Shown piece by piece: positions 10,594 through 20,309 of a stretch of 64,000 nucleotides of DNA. Origin of the DNA: Valencia hispanica (lineage: Eukaryota; Chordata; Actinopteri; Cyprinodontiformes; Valenciidae). The position numbers and the translations under genes are program-made. The stretch lies in NCBI GenBank assembly GCA_963556495.2, contig OY747716.1:10139071-10203070 (forward strand), written 5' to 3'. Each line of letters starts with the position of its first letter. Position 1 is the first letter of the stretch. A model generated the notes under the pieces. That model was given only the letters and a program-made list of their open reading frames with translations, was not told the origin of the DNA and searched no databases.

Positions 10594-11601
10594 ATGGAGG
10601 AAGCCCTGACCGCCATTCTGCAGGCCCAAACGACCCTGAATGCAGCAGTCACAGAGCTCTGTCGAAGGACTGAGGCACACGGTAGGAGGCCCCAAGATTA
10701 TCTGACCAAAATGACTATAGAAGATGATGTTGAAACCTATCTTGACCTTTTTGAGAAAACTGCCCAAAGAGAGAGATGGCCCAGGGCAGACTGGGCGAAC
10801 CTGATACTCCCTCTGCTAACCGGGGAAGCCCAGAAAGCCTGCCGTGACCTCACCGTTCATGAGGCCACAAACTATGAAGTGGTCAAGAGGTCGATCCTGG
10901 CCCAATATGGCCTCAGCCTGCCGGCCAAGGCCCAGCGTGTCCATAGCTGGGAATACTGTCCATCACTTCCACCTAGGGCTCAAGTAACCACGTTAACCCG
11001 CATGGTAAGAAGCTGGCTGGACGAAGGAGATGGGCCACCTGCGGTAGAAAGAGTGGTGATTGATCGGTGCACACGTGGCCTGCCTACCGATGCAAAAAAA
11101 TATGTGGCTCAACAGGGACCACCAAGCGTAGATGCCTTGATTGCACTCCTAGAAAACCACCAGGTGACTGTGAGCCTGATGAAGCCTGAAGTACCCAAAA
11201 ACCTCGCTTGGAGACCGAGACAAGAGCGAGAACCGCCTAGGAAACCCCAGGGAAACTGGAAAGAGGAAAGGCCCCCACGAAATCTTGCTCCATTCCGGTG
11301 CTTTACGTGTGGGGGAGGGGGACACCTGGCCCGGGATTGCCCAGGCCGAGAGGAGCCGATGCCCACCGTCAGTACCTCGGAATCCAGGTCCCCATGCCAT
11401 TTTCTTACCACCTGTTGGGCTCATGAGGGGACGGCCGCCCCTAGAATCCCTGTTAAGATCGGGGGCAAAGACACAGAAGCACTTATAGACTCAGGCAGTA
11501 TGGTAACACTAATCCGGCCAGAATTTGCCGGACCTGTCATTGGGGAAAGAGATCTCTGTTTCCTGTATCCATGGGGACACCAGAAACTACCCCACTGCTG
11601 A
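10594..11601 (+). CDS. gag: Gmr1 Gag (SCAN-like) with start of protease
   Basis: A 335-codon frame. Residues about 30-165 form a capsid-like helical domain of SCAN type (DDVETYLDLFEKTAQRERW, LLTGEAQKACRDL). Gag proteins of this clade are the recognised source of the vertebrate SCAN domain. A CCHC zinc knuckle follows at about 235-248 (CFTCGGGGHLARDC). The C-terminus enters an aspartic protease with the ALIDSGSMVTLI active-site signature near residue 297. The frame then runs to a stop at 11599-11601, while the rest of the protease continues one base over in the next frame. Gag itself appears complete. Confidence 0.85.
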   Translation: MEEALTAILQAQTTLNAAVTELCRRTEAHGRRPQDYLTKMTIEDDVETYLDLFEKTAQRERWPRADWANLILPLLTGEAQKACRDLTVHEATNYEVVKRSILAQYGLSLPAKAQRVHSWEYCPSLPPRAQVTTLTRMVRSWLDEGDGPPAVERVVIDRCTRGLPTDAKKYVAQQGPPSVDALIALLENHQVTVSLMKPEVPKNLAWRPRQEREPPRKPQGNWKEERPPRNLAPFRCFTCGGGGHLARDCPGREEPMPTVSTSESRSPCHFLTTCWAHEGTAAPRIPVKIGGKDTEALIDSGSMVTLIRPEFAGPVIGERDLCFLYPWGHQKLPHC

Positions 11602-13903
11602 ATTAAGCCTGGTCACCCCACGGGGGCAGTTCCGGGTACGAGCAGGGGTCGTCGAGCACCTGCCAGTCCCTGTTCTCGTAGGCCGAGACTGTCAAGCCTT
11701 TTCTGCCTACTGGACAACCCGAGCCACAGAGGGGAGGAAGCCTACTCGGCGCAGAAGAAGAGGCAGTCTGTCCAGCCACTCCGTTTTTCTAACCAATACC
11801 GGGACCACAGATGCAGATGCAACCAGCCCTGAAGAGCCCCACGATGGGGATAGAGGGGAGGAACATCACTCTGACTCCACTGCCTCTGCTTCAGAAGACC
11901 CCGAAGGTGTACAGGTTCGTGACGATATAGAATCCCATGAAGTATTTTCTGAATTTCCCCCGGCAGAAATCCTTCAAGGAGAAAGGCTGGGACGGTTCGG
12001 CACCGCTCAACTGCAAGATCCGGTACTAAGCCAAGCATGGGGGAATGCCCAGGTGATTGAGGGCCAGCCACAAGTTGGGGTGAGCAGACTCTCTTACCCA
12101 CATTTTATGATCAAAAACAGATTGTTGTATAGAGTAGATCAGCGAAGAGGTGAAATTATAAATCAGTTGCTGGTCCCCAACCCATACACCACTAAAGTGT
12201 TATATCTCGCCCACACTCACCTGCTGGGGGGCCATTTGGGGACAGAGAAGACCTATGAAAGGATCCTCACACGGTTCTATTGGCCCGGGGTTAAAAAGGC
12301 AGTAGAAGAATATTGTCGACACTGTTCTGAATGTCAACTCAACAGCCCCAAGGTAACCTACCGAAATCCCCTTATTCCTCTACCAATCATTGAGACCCCT
12401 TTCAGCAGGATTGCACTGGACATTGTGGGACCGCTGCCAAAATCGAATCGGGGACACCGATACCTTCTAGTCATCCTTGACTATGCCACCCGGTTCCCCG
12501 AGGCAATACCTCTCCGATCAGCCACCTCAAAGGCCATCGCCAGAGAACTGGTCCAACTCTTCAGCTGGGTGGGGATCGCAGACGAGATCCTTACTGACCA
12601 AGGTTCTTGCTTCATGTCTACGGTTGTGAAAGAGACCTGCCGGCAATTGAAGGTAAAACAAATCAAAACCTCCATATACCACCCCCAGACGGATGGACTG
12701 GTAGAGAGGTTTAACAAAACCCTTAAACAAATGTTAAAGAAAGTGATTGACATCGATGGGAAAAGATGGGATCACCTGTTACCATATGTCTTGTTCTCTA
12801 TTCGAGAAGTCCCACAAAGCTCCACTGGTTTCTCGCCCTTTGAACTCCTCTATGGACGACGACCTCGAGGGATTCTGGACATCGCTAAAGAGAGTTGGGA
12901 ACAGCAACCATCACCACACCGCACCGTCATCGAACATGTTGAACAGGTGCACGACAGAATGGCACGAGTCTGGCCGATAGTAAGAGAACACATGCAACAG
13001 GCACAACAACAACAGGCCAAAATATACAACAGGGGAGCCAAGATAAGAGATTTTCACCCCGGGGAAAAGGTATTAGTACTAGTACCATCAAACGAGTGCA
13101 AGTTCCTGGCCAAGTGGCAGGGACCTTATGAGATTGTAGAGCGGGTGGGCCCGGTCAACTACAGAGTACGCCAACCTGGCAGAAGGAAGGGCCAGCAAAT
13201 CTACCATATAAACCTTCTGAAAATATGGCATGAACCTATCCTGCCTACAAGCAATGTGCTCACAGCCAGTGTCACTTCTCCTATAACCCCGCAGGTAAAG
13301 ATGGGTAACCAGCTCTCCCCTAGGCAAAAGCAAGAGTTACGTGAACTCGTGTGGCGAAACCGCGACGTCTTCTCGGACCTGCCTGGACGGACCTCCATTA
13401 TAGCCCACGATATAGTAACTGAACCGGGGAAGGTAGTTAGGCTTCGACCCTACAGGATCCCAGAAGCCAAAAGGGAAGCCATCCGAAGCGAAGTGAAGAA
13501 GATGCTTGACCTAGGTGTCATAGAGGAGTCCCAAAGTGCGTGGTCTAGCCCTATCGTCCTTGTACCAAAACCAGATGGGAGCACACGATTCTGTAATGAC
13601 TACCGAAAGCTGAATGAAGTTTCCCAATTCGATACCTACCCTATGCCAAGGATAGATGAGTTAATCGAGCGACTGGGCCCTGCACGGTTTATCACAACCC
13701 TTGACTTGACCAAAGGGTACTGGCAAGTACCTTTAACCCCCAAGCCAAACCAAAAACCGCCTTCTCCACTCCTGAGGGGACCTTTCAATACCGGGTCCTT
13801 CCTTTTGGGGTCCACGGAGCACCAGCCACGTTTCAAAGGCTCATGGATAGAGTCCTCCGTCCCCACCAGCAATATGCTGCTGCATACCTTGACGACATTG
13901 TGA
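11525..13903 (+). CDS. pol: Gmr1 Pol part 1: protease end, integrase, RT start
   Basis: The first 60 residues complete the protease (PVPVLVGRDC). After a variable linker comes an H2C2 zinc finger (HTHLLGGHLG ... CRHCSEC, about residues 229-275). The integrase core has Asp in ALDIVGPLP (~297), Asp in LTDQGSCF (~355) and Glu in GLVERFNK, with 35 residues between the last two. A GPY/F module follows (KWQGPYEIVERVGPVNYRV). RT begins after it (VKKMLDLGVIEES, RFCNDYRKLNEV, TTLDLTKGYWQVPL). The frame becomes non-homologous at about 13750, where a single-base indel moves RT into another frame. The upstream ATG is nominal, since the protein should be made from gag-pro. Confidence 0.88.
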   Translation: MPDLSLGKEISVSCIHGDTRNYPTAELSLVTPRGQFRVRAGVVEHLPVPVLVGRDCQAFSAYWTTRATEGRKPTRRRRRGSLSSHSVFLTNTGTTDADATSPEEPHDGDRGEEHHSDSTASASEDPEGVQVRDDIESHEVFSEFPPAEILQGERLGRFGTAQLQDPVLSQAWGNAQVIEGQPQVGVSRLSYPHFMIKNRLLYRVDQRRGEIINQLLVPNPYTTKVLYLAHTHLLGGHLGTEKTYERILTRFYWPGVKKAVEEYCRHCSECQLNSPKVTYRNPLIPLPIIETPFSRIALDIVGPLPKSNRGHRYLLVILDYATRFPEAIPLRSATSKAIARELVQLFSWVGIADEILTDQGSCFMSTVVKETCRQLKVKQIKTSIYHPQTDGLVERFNKTLKQMLKKVIDIDGKRWDHLLPYVLFSIREVPQSSTGFSPFELLYGRRPRGILDIAKESWEQQPSPHRTVIEHVEQVHDRMARVWPIVREHMQQAQQQQAKIYNRGAKIRDFHPGEKVLVLVPSNECKFLAKWQGPYEIVERVGPVNYRVRQPGRRKGQQIYHINLLKIWHEPILPTSNVLTASVTSPITPQVKMGNQLSPRQKQELRELVWRNRDVFSDLPGRTSIIAHDIVTEPGKVVRLRPYRIPEAKREAIRSEVKKMLDLGVIEESQSAWSSPIVLVPKPDGSTRFCNDYRKLNEVSQFDTYPMPRIDELIERLGPARFITTLDLTKGYWQVPLTPKPNQKPPSPLLRGPFNTGSFLLGSTEHQPRFKGSWIESSVPTSNMLLHTLTTL

Positions 13904-14690
13904 TCCATGACAGGAGTTGGGAGGAGCATCTTCACCATCTAGAGGCTGTGTTACAAGCATTACGGTCAGCGGCTCTTACGGCAAACCCAGGCAAGTGTTC
14001 ACTCGCCCAAGAGGAGGCCAACTATCTACGGTACACTGTTGGGAAAGGAAATGTGAAACCCCAGCCTAAGATAATCGACACCATCCTCAACTGGCCCCGA
14101 CCTCAAACCAAGAAACAGCTAAGAACCTTCCTTGGGCTACTTGGTTACTACCGGATATTCATACCTGACTTCGCCACAAAAGCAGCCCCCCTTACTGAGC
14201 TAACCCGCAAGTACCTCCCAAACCAGGTGAGCTGGACCAAAGAAGCAGAACAGGCCTTCACCGAGCTCAAGCAGTCTCTCTGTTGTGAACCAGTCCTACA
14301 GGCCCCGGACTTCAACAAACCGTTTGTTCTACAGACAGATGCCTCGGAAGTAGGGGTCGGAGCAGTATTATCTCAGTGGCAAGATGGCCTGGAACACCCC
14401 ATCATATTTATTAGCCGTAAGCTGCTGCCCCATGAAAAGAATTACGCCACAATCGAGAAAGAATGTCTTGCTGTAAAATGGGCGATTGAAAAACTGAGGT
14501 ATTATCTGTTGGGTCGGAAATTTGTTTTAATAACTGATCATGCTCCCCTAAAATGGATGTCTCAAAACAAAGGGAAAAATGCAAGAATCACTCGCTGGTT
14601 TCTTCAGTTGCAGGACTTCCAGTTTAAAGTGGAACACCGGGCTGGAAGCTCTCATGCGAACGCTGATGCCATGTCCAGGAGGCATGACTG
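13760..14690 (+). CDS. pol: Gmr1 Pol part 2: RT palm and RNase H
   Basis: RT resumes in frame 1 with the FGVHGAPATFQ-type region and the catalytic AAYLDDIVIHD motif at about 13880. The thumb and connection follow (TFLGLLGYYRIFIPDFA). RNase H shows its Asp in FVLQTDASEVGVG, Glu in ATIEKECLAV, Asp in FVLITDHAPLKW and a final Asp in NADAMSRRH. The reading frame stays open past the natural end into the 3' LTR (to 14838), which is incidental. RNase H, not integrase, is the last domain before the LTR, confirming the Gmr1 order. Confidence 0.88.
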
Positions 14691-14726
14691 TGCTTGGGTG
14701 TGCGCTCCAAATAGGAGTTTGGAGCT

Positions 14727-14739
14727 GGAAAAGGGGGTA
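14727..14739 (+). promoter_or_regulatory. Polypurine tract
   Basis: A purine run (ggaaaaggggg) ends just before the TG of the 3' LTR, the expected place for the plus-strand primer. Confidence 0.7.
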
Positions 14740-15304
14740 TGTGGTGGCCGGAAGGAAACCGTCCATCACAATGCAGTACAGACACCTTCAGGACCATGGA
14801 GAGTACCATCAAGAGGGCACAATGTCTGGGTGGAATAGTGGTGTTCAGGACCAAGGACAGCTCTAACACAGGTGTGCAGCATTCCCCTCTGACAGGCAGC
14901 CCCAGCTGCAGGCTGTTGGGCCCAATCAGGAATCACATAAAAGTGAACAAAGAAGCCACAGTGAGGGAGGAAGCAGGGGAAGAAGACAGCCACAGTGTTG
15001 GAAGCATACATGGCCGGCCAGCACAGCTACCTTCTAGAAGGCAGAGGCGTAATTGACGGCGTGAGTAAGGGGAATCTCTTTAACTAACCGTACACCTCTA
15101 CTGCCTCTTTTCCAGAAGTAAATCGAAGCAAAAGGAGCACCCTGAAAGGAAGACCCTAAGTTCAAGTTTTTTCTCCTCTTTAACCTTGACCCCGCCTTAT
15201 GATAAATAAAGAACTCTAAGTTTTGCTCCAATGAAGTTCGGCCTGGTGAATGATTACTGTGAACTCCAGAGCTAACCCTCTCAGCCTTGTGTGTGAAGTC
15301 TACA
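14740..15304 (+). repeat. 3' LTR of Gmr1-type element
   Basis: Starts TGTGGTGGCC after the purine tract and ends GTCTACA. The sequence looks identical to 9961-10525. It is followed by ATATATAT and then (TG)n, the other half of the target microsatellite. Confidence 0.93.
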
Positions 15305-15339
<35 letters not shown>

Positions 15340-15440
15340 GGTGTGTGTACCAGCACGATATTTTGACGGTTTTAACATGTAAATAGATAAGAAATGTGAT
15401 CATTTCAACCCATTGTCGACCAAGCAGCCTTATCTTAGAG
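15305..15440. repeat. Right half of the older inverted repeat, with TA/TG microsatellite
   Basis: After (TA)n(TG)n, the block 15385-15440 reads 'aaatgtgatcatttcaaccc' and then 'gaccaagcagccttatctta', the reverse complement of 9738-9795. Together the two halves define a foldback element split by the retrotransposon. Confidence 0.7.
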
Positions 15441-15752
15441 GCACATCTGTTTAAAAAAAAAAAAAAATCCTTTTTTTCCAACTAACTCCAGATATATTTA
15501 ATATTTTGTTGTCAGATATTTTTTACTTTTTAAAAATTAAGAGTTGTCAGTTAAGGCATTAACCATTTCTGATATGCTGTCATATGTGATTCACCTTCAT
15601 TGTTGTACTTTTATACATACACCCATAAGTGTTACATGTCTGTGTGCTCATATGTTTACAGCACGTTTGTCTTGTTGTGGTGAGTTGGTTTTCAACTAAG
15701 ACAATGTTGAAATTTAAAGTTGTTTTTAATATACAATGTTTTTTTCCTTACA

Positions 15753-15890
15753 GATTATATCAATCGCCTAAAACTACAGGAAGATCATAAGGAGAAGCAC
15801 TTAACATTATATGTGCATCATCTTTAATGCCACTTCTTTCATATCGTTAGGGGCTGTCCGTTTTTTGTTTTTGATTAAATAAACAACAAC
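15753..15890 (+). other. Candidate terminal exon with polyadenylation signal
   Basis: A pyrimidine tract and TTACAG acceptor (about 15738-15752) precede a 24-codon frame (YINRLKLQEDHKEKHLTLYV, then stop at about 15828). AATAAA follows near 15877. The look is that of a last exon, perhaps of a transposon gene or an unrecognised host gene. No upstream exon was identified, so it stays a weak candidate. Confidence 0.25.
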
Positions 15891-15899
15891 TGAATGAAG

Positions 15900-17200
15900 T
15901 TTCTGTTTTTCTTTCACACAGATATTGTTTCCATTTCAGGAAAAAAAATCATAGTTTTGTAGCCGCATAAGAAGTAGCTTTTTAATATTTCAGACACCAA
16001 GGTTTATTTTAATATTGAGATGTTGAATGAATTTATCAAATTCAAATATGCAGTTGGCAGATAAATTACTTGGCCAAAACGTTTGGTAATTGCTAATATT
16101 ACCCATGTGACATGTTGAGTAGATTAAAAAGCCTTTGATGTTTTTAGGCTTGTTTTATTTTGTAATTATGTAGTCATGGAATCATGAACCAATTTGATCT
16201 GCTGTTTGTTCAAGGTAAATGATGAAATTAATTGTGTCCAGCATTGTGTTTGAGTAAATTTAAAAGAAGAAAAGTATTTTTTATATGGCAGAGCAGGCTT
16301 TAAGTCAGATTTGGTCCCTTGGAAAAAAAGTTACTATTTCTGGAAATGACTAATCTGCAAGACTGAACCAGTCCTTAGCCACGATGTACCATCTGGGGAA
16401 ACATTTGCCTCTGAAAATTAATGCTGTAAATAAGCGCAGAAGTATGCCTTAAAATTGAAGACAGTCCACATCAGGAGAATGGAAAGCGTAAAGAATTAAA
16501 GTTCCATCTTTCTTTTAGCACACTGCTGTAATAAAGCAGTAACTAATTGGTGTTGGCCGTGTTTTTGCTGTTCTGCTGTTTGTCTATGACAAGCGACAGC
16601 AACACCATGGAAACTAATGAGTGTACAGCAACAAAGAAATCACCAGTTATAAATTAAAACCAATTAAATCCTGGTCTCATTACAGCTCTTCTCCTAATCC
16701 AGAGCAGATGAAAGTCTTCTCAGTTAGAACTGCAGAGTAGCCGAGCTGGGGCTGCTGGGTGCAAGTGGAGGAGTGTTACTAATAATTGCATCCATCTATC
16801 AAACACTAGGTCAGTGTCACCATTTCGAATGACAACATCCTATGGTGCAGCTGCTGACTAGGGCACTGTCAGCAATGTTATCACGCGGCGTTGTTCCACC
16901 ACTGGGCTGGAAATTGGCAAAGCAAGAGGAAGAGGCCAGCAGTAGAGGTGTGCAGTCTGACCCAATGCTGCCGCTATAACTAAAGACTGCAATATAACAG
17001 CCAGGAGGTTAAAGATAAGGCAATCTAAACTGTAACTGGTTGTGTCAAGGAAAAAATAACAACAGCAAAAAACTTGGTAAAAGCAAAATGAAAAAAGGAA
17101 ATGTACAAACAGAGAAACATATCTTCGTGTCATAGAAAGTGACCTTTAAAACGAGAGTAAAAAAGATAAATTACATAATACCGTAACTTTGTGAGATTTT
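15900..17200. other. Unannotated stretch
   Basis: Mostly AT-rich non-coding sequence. No recognised element, RNA gene or coding exon. Confidence 0.3.
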
Positions 17201-17204
17201 GTGT

Positions 17205-17420
17205 TTCATGAATTCCCCTGTATCCATGTTCTCTTTAGAATCGTCCACCAGCTCTCTTTACTCAGCTTTTTGTCCATCTCTGATCCACCCGACGACTGTA
17301 GAGTCATCTGAGTATTTCTGTGGATGACAGTAGTCAGTTTGTACTGGAAGTCTGAGGTGTACAGATTGAAACGGAATGGTGAGAGTACGATCCCCTGTGG
17401 TGCTCCTGTGCACCTAAATT
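17205..17420 (-). pseudogene. LINE reverse transcriptase remnant (Rex/BS-like)
   Basis: On the minus strand, interrupted frames give pieces of an RT palm: a PQGIVLSPFRFNLYTSDFQY-type stretch and KYSDDSTVVGWIRDG, containing the x-x-D-D site. The style differs from the L2-like LINEs elsewhere in the window. Only about 200 bp survive, with frameshifts. Confidence 0.6.
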
Positions 17421-17424
17421 ATAC

Positions 17425-17895
17425 CACCATGTTTAAAATAATGCTATAATTTTAACAGCATGTTTTTATTTTCTTAGGAGTGGTCCATCCAGTGTTCCAA
17501 CATAAATCTAATATAGATTCTAAAGAGGGAGCCAAAAAATTAAACTCACCAGAGCTAAATTGTCAGCATACCAGTGGAAACATGCAAGAAGGATTTGATT
17601 GCTGTAATGACTGTAAAAAATGTTCCATTGATTCCATGATTTTCAATATGCTGCTTTAATAACATGGATGAAGTGGATGAAAATATTTCTGGTCTGATTT
17701 GAGTTTTGATTTAAATTGTTGTAATCTTTATGCTTGCTTTCAATAGTTTTCATCTTGCAATATTTCCACAATTGTCATACAAACAGATTACCTGTCAACA
17801 GATTTTCTCATCAGAGCTGTGCATTTCTAGCTCCTCCAGAGAAATATTGGGCCTCTTTACTGCTTCTGGGATTAATATGCTTCTTGCCTGGCCTG
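17425..17895. other. Unannotated stretch
   Basis: No feature supported. Confidence 0.3.
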
Positions 17896-17900
17896 TCAGT

Positions 17901-18110
17901 CTTTCCACCGGACATGTAAATGGTGCATAACATCTGCGAAGCGTAACACGCCTGTGATAGCCACTGTTGTAGTCAATGGGTACTTTTCCACCAGGCGCAA
18001 AGCGACGGGCATTAGATGTATCCCAGAAGCGTGTCTTGGCCCTCTCCTAAATTTACACAACGGGTCTATTTTTTTAAGTGCTATGTTTCCGGAACACATC
18101 AATCTCAGCA
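17901..18110. repeat. TIR-element relative (CTTTCCACCGG family)
   Basis: Contains ctttccaccggacatgtaaa at the left, a second 'cttttccaccaggcgcaaagc' inside, and 'catctgcgaagcgtaac', which is complementary to part of 8470-8525. It appears to be a rearranged relative of the complete element at 51231-51916. Confidence 0.5.
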
Positions 18111-18119
18111 GTTTAGATC

Positions 18120-19375
18120 AGACCAGACACAAAATAAATTAGACACAGGAGCAGTGTAAAACATCCGATAAATAAAAGACATGAGCAGATTTTCAATTTG
18201 CTTAACTATGAAGAAAAAAAAAATGTCATTACCCATGACAACAGGTTTGAAGTCAGCCGGTCTGTGAGTCAATTTTTTTGGTTTTCTCCTGGACAACGAG
18301 AAGGTGATCCTTAAAGTGGAGAATCTCCCAATTTATACAATACCAGTGATCATTTTGACAAGAACAACGTGATTTTCAAATTCAGGATTCTGTAACAATA
18401 AATAACAATAAGCATTTACTCTAGTTTGTTGGCAAGATGTTTTAGGAGCATTCAGTTGAAACAAAGGACATTCTGAAACTTCTCAATTACCAAGTGGCAG
18501 AACATTTTGGTCCTCCACATGAAGGTAAGGTCATGGACAGGTTGGCTGAAGAAGTAGCCTAAAGTATGTGGGACTAAAAACTGAAAATGGCAAATGCAAT
18601 CCAGAAAATGAAAACAAATGGCCAGGACCAGGATTCAATGTTTTAGCAAACCATCAGATGATGGAAATGAGATTTCCTTCCAGAAACCTTCATTAACAGC
18701 TAAATAGAAGATTAAGAAGGTTCAAGTCAACATGGCAGTTATTGCCTCTGCATTAAATGCACAGGAGGGGGATTTTACTATTCCATTAATTGAAAGCAGG
18801 TTTGATGTTGGTGATGCTATGTTTTTGGATCGTAATGGATCTTTGCAGAGGTCAGACAGTGTTTCAGCTAAGGACTGGCATATCACCCAATTGAAGGGGC
18901 TAGTAAGCAGCCAGATGTGTGACAAGAATCCAAATGCAAAAACAATAAAGACATTTGAAAGCTGTCATGAGAAATGTAATTTTTTTAAAGGCTTAAGGTC
19001 ATTTCTTCAAGAATTTAAGATGGCAAAAAATATATATTCGGAATAAAAATAACTGCAGATGAAAAATATTAACAGAAGATATTTCCATAAATAAATGCCA
19101 CAAAATCAACTTTGTACTAAAATAAGTCTTTTGCCTTTATAGAATGTACCTGATTGCAATCGAAGACAGGTGATGTCCAGTAATATCCCAAAAGAGATCA
19201 AGTTTGTACCTTTACTTTGGGAAAATTATATAGGAAAGCACACAAGGAGCACTACAGTGGGCATGCATTAACTAATGCCTTTAACACATATTGGACACGT
19301 CCTGCTGAAAGACTCATAGAAAGAAAAGATTATTTGACTCGGGATAAGAGAGTATAACTGTTGTTATTAGAATAC
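18120..19375. other. Unannotated stretch with one unrecognised reading frame
   Basis: A 104-codon frame on the plus strand (18732-19046; GDFTIPLIESRFDVGDAMFL ...) has no family I recognise and no clear splice sites. The rest is AT-rich. I cannot say whether the frame is real. Confidence 0.25.
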
Positions 19376-19379
19376 TGGG

Positions 19380-20095
19380 TTTTTGGTTTATGTGGTGGTT
19401 TTCTGCTCCGACGTCATTCCGCAGGTTATCCACCGGCGGGCGCAGCGGAGGCACCGGTGCTCAGCTCTGGTGGGGGGAGATTTGCAGGCGTGTGTCTGCA
19501 CACCTGCAGTTCATCATCATCAGCCTAATGATAAAGGGACTGGCAGCCAGTCCTCCAGCGCCTGAGTATTAACCTAACCTGGTAGACCAAGCCATAGGGC
19601 TCCTGTGTCTCTTACCTCAAAGAATTTATCTTTAGTATTTAGCTTCCTTGTTTTCCCTGCAGGTTTCCATGCCTCTCGTCTTCCTCGCTCCAAGATACTT
19701 TGCAGTTCCATTCAAGTTTCACCCTGGTTCGATTCGTACATCTTCATCCTCCGCCTATCCTACTGGACTATAAGCCACCATCACCATCATTTATGTGCCT
19801 GCAATGACTACTAGTAAGAACATTTTCAACTTCATCCATTCCAAAGAAGATCTGTTAATTACTCACCTTACAGCTTACCATCAGTCTCTGGATCATCATC
19901 ACTACCTCCAGGTGAACCCACCACACAGATCCCCTCTCAGATTCATCTACTCCTTGGCGTTTCCAACCATCATCTCCAGTAAAGAATCTGTATTTGGACA
20001 GAAGAAGAGTATTCAAACCACCACTCATCTTCTGTTGCAGAGTTCCTGCTCCCCTGTCCCCACATCAATCTCCAATCATTTCCTTCTTTCATAAA
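19380..20095 (+). repeat. LTR-like sequence
   Basis: The region shows features seen in fish Gypsy-type LTRs: a GC-rich start, C/T-rich middle with CACCATCACCATCAT near 19775, a 'ccagtaaagaatctgt' block and a final 'ttgcagagttcctgct' at about 20050. Termini and target duplication could not be defined, so this is only a resemblance. Confidence 0.3.
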
Positions 20096-20274
20096 CTTTT
20101 GTAATCTGATTTGTCTCCCGAGAGTTTTGTGCATGTGGGTCAAGGAGCTTAGTAAAATCATGACAGTTGTAGACTGTTGCCTAAAGCATCCAACTGCAGA
20201 CAGAGTGACAATGATGAAGGTCCACACACCAACTGACTGCTTCATTAGACAGGCTTAGCAACTTTTCACCGAGT

Positions 20275-20306
20275 GTGAGTCCATGCACCAGGGTGCATGG
20301 ACTCAC
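20275..20306. repeat. Perfect 15-bp inverted repeat, 2-nt loop
   Basis: GTGAGTCCATGCACC at 20275-20289 is followed by AG and then its exact reverse complement at 20292-20306. No terminator-like T run or known element accompanies it. Confidence 0.8.
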
Positions 20307-20309
20307 CCA

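Larger units (their letters stand above)
9961..15304 (+). mobile_element. Gmr1-type Ty3/Gypsy LTR retrotransposon
   Basis: A complete LTR retrotransposon: 5' LTR, tRNA-Ala PBS, SCAN-like gag with zinc knuckle, protease, integrase, reverse transcriptase, RNase H, polypurine tract and 3' LTR. The integrase lies before the RT, unlike standard Gypsy order; this is the hallmark of the Gmr1 clade described from cod and other deuterostomes. The two 565-bp LTRs appear identical by eye, so the insertion is recent. It sits in an AT microsatellite; the target duplication is probably a few bases of ATAT but cannot be resolved. Two frame breaks, one in protease and one in RT, suggest this copy is not autonomous. 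Confidence 0.92.

Noticed and set aside
10255..10767. 170-codon minus-strand frame across the Gmr1 LTR
   Set aside because: Shadow of LTR and gag; partly repeated at the 3' LTR simply because the LTRs are identical.
18732..19046. 104-codon frame as a host gene
   Set aside because: No known domain, splice sites or neighbouring exons; recorded only as an unrecognised frame.
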